The notes under the pieces were generated by a model. The model had not been told where the DNA came from and searched no databases. It saw only the letters and a list, made by a program, of their open reading frames with translations. The position numbers were made by a program, and so were the translations under genes. A stretch of DNA of 34,511 bases from Verrucomicrobiota bacterium. Lineage in GTDB: Bacteria; Verrucomicrobiota; Verrucomicrobiia; JABWAM01; JAHFSZ01. Within the stretch, counting starts at the first letter, position 1. Each line of letters begins with the position of its first letter. This document shows, piece by piece, positions 28,339 through 34,511 of the stretch. Location: positions 1 through 34,511 of the forward strand of contig JAHFSZ010000024.1 of NCBI GenBank assembly GCA_023265515.1, in the 5' to 3' direction.

Positions 28339-29579
28339 GGCCGCCTTCTCCTCGCAAGTTGCCGCCATTTGAGCCAGAACAGGCCCGCCATGACGATGAA
28401 AAAGAGCCAGATGGGAATGAGCGCGAGGCGCTTCCACCGCTCAACGCGTTCCAGTGTCGCGACACCTGACACCGTCTGGCCGATGATTTCAGCCGAGTGA
28501 GCGGCCACGGGTTGCAGGAACTCCGGCGAGAGCGTGTGCTGGAGCACCTCGAGCTGGGTGACCTGGGTCCTGGCCTCGCCCAGCAGGAGCTGTTCCTCTT
28601 CCGTGGCCAAACCCCTTAATTCCGCCTGACGCACGCGTGCGTCAGCCTGTTCGAAGTCTCTGTTTGCATCGCCCACAATTTTTGCCACCGCGTCGCGAAC
28701 GGCAATCGGCTTGGTTCCGTCCGTATGGCAGCGTGTGCAGCTCTGATCAAACAGGTTGATGGAAGCCTTTTGAATGGCGTGATTGCCGTGGCAACTGATG
28801 CACTCATGGAATCTCGGCGTGGCGCCGGCCCGCTTGAGATCCTCATTCAAGAGGCCTGCATGCGGGCTCTTTTCAAAAAGTTCCGCCTGCCGTCCATGGC
28901 ATTTGCCGCAGACCTGGCCGACCTCCCTGGTACCCGGCGGCGTTGCGCCATGATTGCCATGACATGTGACGCAGGTCGGCGCGCTCAGATCGCCCTTCTC
29001 AAGAAGAAGGTGGGCATGGTAGCTCGATTTATATTTTTCCAAAACGTCCGAGGGAAGGTTGTAACCAGCCATCAGCTTGGCATCGGCGTGGCAGCGACCG
29101 CAGGTTTGCGGGACATTGCCCGGAAATGTGCGGGCCTGCGGCGACTTGGCTTTGAGGATGTCGTGCGAGCCATGGCAGTCGGCGCAGGCGGCCACCTTCT
29201 GGTCGCCATGCTGCAACAACTGCTCACCATGCTTGCTGGTTTTATAGCGCTCCAGCTGATCGGCCTGAAGCCCGTAGGGGTTCATCATCCGCACGTCGCT
29301 GTGGCAGCTGGCACACTTCGCGACAATGTCGCGCTTGTCTGAGAGGGGCTTGAAGTCCTTGGCGGCATGCGCCGTCTCGTAGTCGTCGCTTGCCGGATTT
29401 CCGCCATGGCACTGCGTGCAAGTGAGTCCCGTGTGGACACTGCCCGCCAGCGCCTTCTTCTGATCCTCATGGCACTCCAGGCATAAATTTTCTTCCGCCC
29501 GGGCCGCCGCTCGAAACACCAGCAAGCTCAATAGAATCGCAGCCCACCCGAGCTTTTGCGGTAATCGCAACTGGCGCAT
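28335..29579 (-). CDS. Nonaheme c-type cytochrome with signal peptide and C-terminal membrane anchor
   Basis: Nine CXXCH: CLECH, CTQCH, CASCH, CADCH, CGRCH, CVTCH, CGKCH, CISCH, CTRCH; C-term LALIPIWLFFIVMAGLFWLKWRQLARRRR. Confidence 0.92.
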   Translation of the reverse strand: MRQLRLPQKLGWAAILLSLLVFRAAARAEENLCLECHEDQKKALAGSVHTGLTCTQCHGGNPASDDYETAHAAKDFKPLSDKRDIVAKCASCHSDVRMMNPYGLQADQLERYKTSKHGEQLLQHGDQKVAACADCHGSHDILKAKSPQARTFPGNVPQTCGRCHADAKLMAGYNLPSDVLEKYKSSYHAHLLLEKGDLSAPTCVTCHGNHGATPPGTREVGQVCGKCHGRQAELFEKSPHAGLLNEDLKRAGATPRFHECISCHGNHAIQKASINLFDQSCTRCHTDGTKPIAVRDAVAKIVGDANRDFEQADARVRQAELRGLATEEEQLLLGEARTQVTQLEVLQHTLSPEFLQPVAAHSAEIIGQTVSGVATLERVERWKRLALIPIWLFFIVMAGLFWLKWRQLARRRRP

Positions 29580-29603
29580 GGTGCCACGGGGTCCGCTTCC
29601 GGG

Positions 29604-29939
29604 CTATTTCTTGAACGAACGAATGTAGGCGATCAACTGCTTGATTTCCTCGTCGGTCAGCTTGTCGCCAAAGCCCTTCATCTTCGTTTTGTCGCCGTCC
29701 TTGACGCCTTCTTTGATGGCCTTGATCATTTGTTCATCCTTCATTTCGGCCTGGCCCTTGGCGTCGGTAAAATCCTTGGCTTTCAACTTTTTTCCGGCGG
29801 GAGTTTCACCCTTTCCATCCTTGCCATGGCACGAGGCACAAGACTTTTCAAAGAGTTCCTTGGCATCCGCGGCAAAGAGCAACGGAGCTCCGGCAACAAG
29901 TGTCGCAATCAAAGCCACCCACGCGATTTTTTTATTCAT
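29604..29939 (-). CDS. Periplasmic monoheme cytochrome c, copy A
   Basis: Signal peptide MNKKIAWVALIATLVAGAPLLFAADA; CASCHGKDGKG; MKGFGDKLTDEEIKQLIAYIRSFKK. Confidence 0.93.
   Translation of the reverse strand: MNKKIAWVALIATLVAGAPLLFAADAKELFEKSCASCHGKDGKGETPAGKKLKAKDFTDAKGQAEMKDEQMIKAIKEGVKDGDKTKMKGFGDKLTDEEIKQLIAYIRSFKK
29623..29729. repeat. 107-bp near-identical direct repeat, unit 1 (3' part of cytochrome copy A)
   Basis: 106/107 identical by eye to 30040-30146; only difference is c29682 vs t30099. Confidence 0.92.
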
Positions 29940-30020
29940 GGAGCATTCCTTTGATAGTTAGGTTTCGATTCGTTCATCGCACCCACCCGATGCGCGCCGA
30001 TGCACGCAATAGCCCGCATA

Positions 30021-30353
30021 TTATTTTTTAAAACTGCGGATGTAGGCGATCAACTGCTTGATTTCCTCGTCGGTCAGCTTGTCGCCAAAGCCCTTCATTT
30101 TCGTTTTGTCGCCGTCCTTGACGCCTTCTTTGATGGCCTTGATCATATCGGCGTCCTTCAGGTCCGCCTGTACCTTGGCGTCCGTGTAATCCTTGACCTT
30201 GAGCTTCTTTCCGGCCGGAGTGTCGCCCTTGCCATCCTTGCCGTGGCACGCGGCGCAGGTCTTGTCATAGACCGCCTTGGCATCTTCAGCCTTCACGGAC
30301 GCCGCCGTCAGCGCCACGGTAGCGGCAATGATGATCGTGATGATCGTTTTCAT
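30021..30353 (-). CDS. Periplasmic monoheme cytochrome c, copy B
   Basis: MKTIITIIIAATVALTAASVKAEDA signal; CAACHGKDGKGDTPAGKKLKVKDYTDAK; C-terminus identical to copy A. Confidence 0.93.
   Translation of the reverse strand: MKTIITIIIAATVALTAASVKAEDAKAVYDKTCAACHGKDGKGDTPAGKKLKVKDYTDAKVQADLKDADMIKAIKEGVKDGDKTKMKGFGDKLTDEEIKQLIAYIRSFKK
30040..30146. repeat. 107-bp near-identical direct repeat, unit 2 (3' part of cytochrome copy B)
   Basis: See unit 1. Confidence 0.92.
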
Positions 30354-30397
30354 CGAACTTCCTCCTTGAATGGGATGGTTGCAGGTTAGACCCTGTC

Positions 30398-32842
30398 TCA
30401 AAACGCGACCTCGATGCTGGAATAAGCCAGGTGCGCGTCAAAATTATTGTTGCCTCCCGATGTGGAATCGATGCTTTTGAGGAAGCTGTATTTGACATTC
30501 CACCGGATGTTCTCCGCCATGCGCCACAACAAGCCCACGCCAACAGAGTGCTCCTCCGCGCCTGCGCCATAGGGCATGGTGGTGCTGGACTGGTCCAGGT
30601 AATCGTAAGCGCGATAAAACGAATATTGGGCCGTGACATCCGTCTTCTCGGTCAGCGCGTACCCGGTCAGAAAGCTTGCGTACCAATAGCTGTTCTGTGA
30701 ATCCCAGACCTGGTTGATGGCCGCGCCCGTGCGCTCATCGGCCTGCGTGTCTGTTTCGCTATAGACCCAATTCACGTTGCCCTGCATGTAAAGGCGCGCC
30801 ATCGGGGTCACGGTGATGTTCTGGCTCAAAACGTGCGTCCGCGTGTCGCCGCTTTGCACCGTCTCCAGACTGCCCACGCCGTTCTCCCGCTGGTTGAGCT
30901 GGAAATCGTACCGGCTCACCAGGGTGACTTTCGAGCAGGGATGCGAGGTCACCCGGAAATTCACGTCATGCGTCAACTGCCCCTGGGAGGTGATATACAT
31001 GGGATAACGGTTCCCGCTCGTGGAGGAGTTGATCGTTGAATCCCTCGAAAAACTGTAATCCGTCTCGCGCAACCTGAAGTAGTACTGGACGGCCGTGTTC
31101 ACCTCCTTCATCGGATACCAGTTCGAACCGAGCGTGTATTTCTGCATGAACCGTTCGATATCCGTATCCCAAAAGATCGTCTGAACACCGGTGTCCACAG
31201 TGGTTTGGGTTCCAATCCAATCCCCTTTGCCTTCCTCCCAGTCCGCCCGGGCATAAAACAGCCAGTCGTTCACCCCATTGTAGCGAACCTCCATCTTCTG
31301 AGCCACGTTCAACCTCTCTTCGTCATCAAGTATATTGGTTCGTGCGAGCGTGGGAACCGGCCCCGCCGCGATGTTCGATGCCTGGAAGGTGGAAATACCA
31401 TCGATTTGTCGGTCGTCGATCCGAAGCGCCAGCACCAGGCTGACATCTTCCCAAGGCATGGTGATATAGTTCAAGTTTGCCACATGCTGGTTGATCTTTG
31501 AACCCCCCGCCAGGTTAATGAAGCCGGTGTCGCCTGCCTGTGCGTTGGGATAGAGAACGAAGGGGGCATCAAATCCCGCGCCGTAAATGCGGCTGCCCCC
31601 GATGTCGCTGTCCATGGTCGTGAAGGCGTAGGCCGTGGTGAACATCGTACCCTCGCCGAAGTCCGTCTCCTGAAACCCATGCACGCTGAAATTGTCCGTG
31701 TTGACGACCTCGCGATGGGTAATATCGCGATCCAGCCCCGGTTCGTCCGGCCGTTGTCGCATGTAGAGCCCGTTATCCTGGTCGGTTAATTCATAACGCA
31801 CCCCCACTCCAAAGGCGGTGTCCTCCACCTTGTGTTTCATGTCCAGGCTGAAAATATCCCGCTTTTCGTCGATCCGCCAGAAAGAGGGCACAATGCGTTT
31901 CGCGCCAAACCCTCCTGTCAGGTTGGAATCGCCCCAGCCGGTGGAATCTTTTCTGCCGTCCCTGGAATTCCTCTCGTACCTGAAGATAAACTCGGGAAGA
32001 TCCGGCAGGGTAAGTCCCGATTCAAACCAGATGTTCGCGCGGTCGATGGCGAAGACCTGGTCATTATAAAGATCGATCCACTGGCCGTTTTTCGGAAAGA
32101 AGCCGCCCGTGTTGTCGTACCAGATGCGGTACTCCCGATAGCCGGCGTTGACGTAGCCAACATCGTCCCGGCGCACATCGAGCTTCAACAGGTAGTCATG
32201 GTTGTCGAACAGCCCCCGCCCATCGATTTTCAGGGTTGTGTCTTTGGCAATCGAGCCTTCCGTATGGAAATCCTGGACTCCGCCGGAAAGATCGGTGCTG
32301 ACCTCTTTGCGCGCCCTGAACGCGGACTTGTCGCCGGAGACAAAAGCCCCGGTGCCAGACAACGTGATCCAATTGTTCTTTTCGGAAGATTCTCCGGAAG
32401 ATTCTTTCGGCTTTTCCTCAGCCTTCTCCGGGAGTTTGGCGGCAGTTTGCTCCTGCCCAACCACCTGCGGTGACGCCGCCTTTTCCTTTTTGGGCTCGTC
32501 TTTTTTCGCGGGCGCCGCGTCTTTCTTTTCAGCGCCGGACTGGGCCGGCAGAGGCGCGGGTTCCAGATCCCCCTTTTTGGCGGGGGCTTTCTTTTTTGTC
32601 TTCGCAGCGTCGTATTTTGCGGCCAGAGGCTTCGTTGTCTCGTCGCTTTTTCCGGCAGCAGCCGGATCAGGCCCCCGGCTTGACTTGACCTCGTTGGCGG
32701 GAGCGTTTTTGTAGGTCTGGGTCTTGGAGGTCATGGCAGACGCATGAAGCGGTGTCCCGGCCATCAGCGAGAAAAGAAGCGACCAGCAGGCAACCCGAAA
32801 ACTCATCGACGATCCTGCACCCTGCCTGGTCATGGTCTTCAT
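30398..32842 (-). CDS. MtrB/PioB-family outer-membrane beta-barrel porin with Lys/Ala/Pro-rich N-terminal extension
   Basis: 814 aa, signal peptide, alternating beta-barrel pattern, YREYRIWYDNTGGFFPKNGQWIDLYND, terminal Phe (SSIEVAF), adjacent to MtrA-like cytochrome. Confidence 0.85.
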   Translation of the reverse strand: MKTMTRQGAGSSMSFRVACWSLLFSLMAGTPLHASAMTSKTQTYKNAPANEVKSSRGPDPAAAGKSDETTKPLAAKYDAAKTKKKAPAKKGDLEPAPLPAQSGAEKKDAAPAKKDEPKKEKAASPQVVGQEQTAAKLPEKAEEKPKESSGESSEKNNWITLSGTGAFVSGDKSAFRARKEVSTDLSGGVQDFHTEGSIAKDTTLKIDGRGLFDNHDYLLKLDVRRDDVGYVNAGYREYRIWYDNTGGFFPKNGQWIDLYNDQVFAIDRANIWFESGLTLPDLPEFIFRYERNSRDGRKDSTGWGDSNLTGGFGAKRIVPSFWRIDEKRDIFSLDMKHKVEDTAFGVGVRYELTDQDNGLYMRQRPDEPGLDRDITHREVVNTDNFSVHGFQETDFGEGTMFTTAYAFTTMDSDIGGSRIYGAGFDAPFVLYPNAQAGDTGFINLAGGSKINQHVANLNYITMPWEDVSLVLALRIDDRQIDGISTFQASNIAAGPVPTLARTNILDDEERLNVAQKMEVRYNGVNDWLFYARADWEEGKGDWIGTQTTVDTGVQTIFWDTDIERFMQKYTLGSNWYPMKEVNTAVQYYFRLRETDYSFSRDSTINSSTSGNRYPMYITSQGQLTHDVNFRVTSHPCSKVTLVSRYDFQLNQRENGVGSLETVQSGDTRTHVLSQNITVTPMARLYMQGNVNWVYSETDTQADERTGAAINQVWDSQNSYWYASFLTGYALTEKTDVTAQYSFYRAYDYLDQSSTTMPYGAGAEEHSVGVGLLWRMAENIRWNVKYSFLKSIDSTSGGNNNFDAHLAYSSIEVAF

Positions 32843-32865
32843 GGTTGTTGGCCCGCTTTGTTGTT

Positions 32866-33675
32866 CTAAAATCTCAACGAGGTGTTGACCTGCGACCCAT
32901 GGACTGCTTCATGGCATCCCGCGCCCCAGCAGGTGCCGGCGTTCAAGCGTCCGGAGTGGTTCGATCCCCCGATCAGAATCTGCCCATAAGCGGTTTGCTG
33001 CTGGAAGTGGCACTTCAAGCAGAGATTCGCGTTGCGTTCTATCAGCATCTTCTGGTTCACCGAACCATGAGGCGCATGGCACGAAGTGCACCCTTCGCGG
33101 ATCGCCTCATGCGGGAAAACAAAGGGCCCTTTCTGCATGGTGTGGCATTGAAAACAGGTTTCCTCGGATGCAGTCGTCGAAGTCCCCCCGCCCTTGATGA
33201 TGTCGCCCTTGTGAGGGTTATGGCAGTCGCCGCAACTCACCTTACCGCTCAGAACTGGATGGGTGTGCGGCAAATTGAATTCGCCTCGCTTGTCGAGGTG
33301 GCATTGAAAGCATGTTTCAGGCGACTTGCGCGGATTGATGATGGTTCCTCGTTTGCCACCGGACTCGACATGCAAACTCCCTGGACCATGGCACGACTCG
33401 CAACCCGCGTTTGCGGCATTCTCCCCCTTCGCCATGAGGCGGGCATGCGAAGCTGTTTTGAAATCCTTCGCGATCTCATCATGACACGTGGCGCAGGATT
33501 CAGCACCCACGAAGGTTGCGCCGGGAATCTGCGGCGGCGCCATTACCGTGCGGTCAACCGTGACGCACGAGATGGCGATGACTACGATCGTTAGAAAGGA
33601 TAGTAGAACGGACAAACGCCTGCGCCGCCGGCCCAGCGATTCGCGCGATGGATGATTCGGTGGAGAAACATTCAT
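32866..33675 (-). CDS. MtrA/DmsE-like periplasmic multiheme cytochrome c (7 CXXCH + 1 CX4CH)
   Basis: CATCH, CESCHGPGSLHV, CFQCHLDKRGEFNLPHTHPV, CGDCHNPHKG, CFQCHTMQKGPFVFPHEAIREGCTSCHAPHGSVNQKML, CLKCHFQQ, CWGAGCHEAVHGS. Confidence 0.92.
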   Translation of the reverse strand: MNVSPPNHPSRESLGRRRRRLSVLLSFLTIVVIAISCVTVDRTVMAPPQIPGATFVGAESCATCHDEIAKDFKTASHARLMAKGENAANAGCESCHGPGSLHVESGGKRGTIINPRKSPETCFQCHLDKRGEFNLPHTHPVLSGKVSCGDCHNPHKGDIIKGGGTSTTASEETCFQCHTMQKGPFVFPHEAIREGCTSCHAPHGSVNQKMLIERNANLCLKCHFQQQTAYGQILIGGSNHSGRLNAGTCWGAGCHEAVHGSQVNTSLRF

Positions 33676-33876
33676 TCCCCGACACCCCGCTGTCTGAAAG
33701 ACAATAACATTTTTTCCTTCTGGAGGATGGACGGCCCCCTGTCCGCTTCCATCATTCGATGCGCAGACTGTCAGAAGTTCGTATGCCTGCGCTCTCCGTT
33801 CCTTGGTCAGCTCTTATCCATTTTTGCCCTTTTTGGGAAGCGGATTTTACGGCTCACCAAGATGCGCTTTTCAGTC

Positions 33877-34224
33877 TCAGCCGATTCCCAGTTTGCCCAG
33901 GATCCAGGCGTAACCGGCATATCCGGCCGACATGACCGCACAAGAAATGAGCAGCGACCAGATGAATGGGACGCCGCGCGACAGCAGCACGGGAAAGACC
34001 ACGAAAAAGAGCAACGACGGGATGACGAGCCAGAAAATGTCGCGCGACATCGTGACGAGCTTCGGAACGTCCTTCGTGTCGATGTAGATCCAGATGAAGG
34101 TCATGATCGAAATCATCGGCAAAGAGACAATCATCGCGCCGAGGAGCGGAAATCGCTTGGAAAGTTCCGAAACCGCCGCCACCACCACGGCCGTTGTCAC
34201 GACTTTGACCAGAAAGAAACCCAT
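33877..34224 (-). CDS. DUF3147-like small integral membrane protein
   Basis: MGFFLVKVVTTAVVVAAVSELSKRFPLLGAMIVSLPMISIMTFIWIYIDTKDVPKLVTMSRDIFWLVIPSLLFFVVFPVLL. Confidence 0.75.
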   Translation of the reverse strand: MGFFLVKVVTTAVVVAAVSELSKRFPLLGAMIVSLPMISIMTFIWIYIDTKDVPKLVTMSRDIFWLVIPSLLFFVVFPVLLSRGVPFIWSLLISCAVMSAGYAGYAWILGKLGIG

Positions 34225-34290
34225 CGGTGCGGAGTGTAAGGTGTCGGGCAGAGAGCGTAAAGCGCACAATCCGCCGCGGAACCGGGAGTT

Positions 34291-34511
34291 CTATTCCATG
34301 GCGGAGGGTCCCTTGATGGGCCCCAGAATCCTCTGATTGATGTCAAAGCTCAATTTTCCGCCCGGGTATTTGGCGGCTCTGCCAAACAGTGCCTGCGCCT
34401 GGGCCTTCATGCCCCGGCGCTCGTAATGGAGCCCGAATCGGCGCAAGTCATAGGCATTGGTCGGGTCGAAAGCGACGGCATCCTGATATTCCTTCTCTGC
34501 TGCCTGGAAAT
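34291..34511 (-). CDS. TPR-type protein, C-terminal part (5' end beyond window)
   Basis: Reverse-strand open frame from the window edge to TAG at 34291: FQAAEKEYQDAVAFDPTNAYDLRRFGLHYERRGMKAQAQALFGRAAKYPGG...; not in the ORF track because its start is outside. Confidence 0.65.
   Translation of the reverse strand, partial: FQAAEKEYQDAVAFDPTNAYDLRRFGLHYERRGMKAQAQALFGRAAKYPGGKLSFDINQRILGPIKGPSAME

Noticed and set aside
29604-30353. Mobile element or phage-mediated origin of the duplicated cytochromes
   Set aside because: No transposase, inverted terminal repeats or target-site duplications seen; simple tandem duplication with gene conversion is sufficient.
32866-33675. Twin-arginine signal in MtrA-like protein (GRRRRRL)
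   Set aside because: Lacks a convincing (S/T)RRxFLK pattern; cytochromes c use Sec, and the arginines fit an ordinary positively charged n-region.
33676-33876. GEMM/c-di-GMP riboswitch upstream of multiheme cytochrome gene
   Set aside because: Considered because such riboswitches occur near cytochromes in Geobacter, but I could not match the conserved core by eye on the minus strand; needs an Infernal scan.

Overview
Roughly 34.5 kb of GC-rich bacterial chromosome, densely coding and mostly on the minus strand, with no tRNA/rRNA, CRISPR array or mobile element that I can support. From left to right: a transaldolase 3' end; a membrane-fused spermidine-synthase-like protein; a GDP-fucose pair (gmd/fcl); a metallophosphoesterase; an ABC-2 transporter/TPR operon; an acylphosphatase; a three-gene glycan operon (GH-GT2 fusion, MsbA-like ABC protein, glycosyltransferase); purC (+); and then a nearly unbroken minus-strand block at about 16.05-33.7 kb. 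In transcription order this block encodes an MtrA/DmsE-like multiheme cytochrome, an MtrB/PioB-like 814-aa beta-barrel porin, two near-duplicate monoheme cytochromes c, a membrane-anchored nonaheme cytochrome, a Rieske protein, a cytochrome b with PEWY motif, a NapC/NirT-like multiheme cytochrome, late heme biosynthesis (hemE-hemN-hemY-hemH), and System II cytochrome c maturation (resB-ccsA). I read this as a candidate extracellular electron transfer system (quinol-cytochrome bc-type complex to periplasmic cytochromes to porin-cytochrome conduit) placed next to its own heme supply and cytochrome maturation genes. By eye it carries 24 canonical CXXCH motifs plus one CX3CH and one CX4CH in about 8.6 kb. 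Taxonomy is not determined; the gene content and style would fit Verrucomicrobiota or a similar Gram-negative phylum, but that is only an impression. All family calls come from reading motifs, not from searches.
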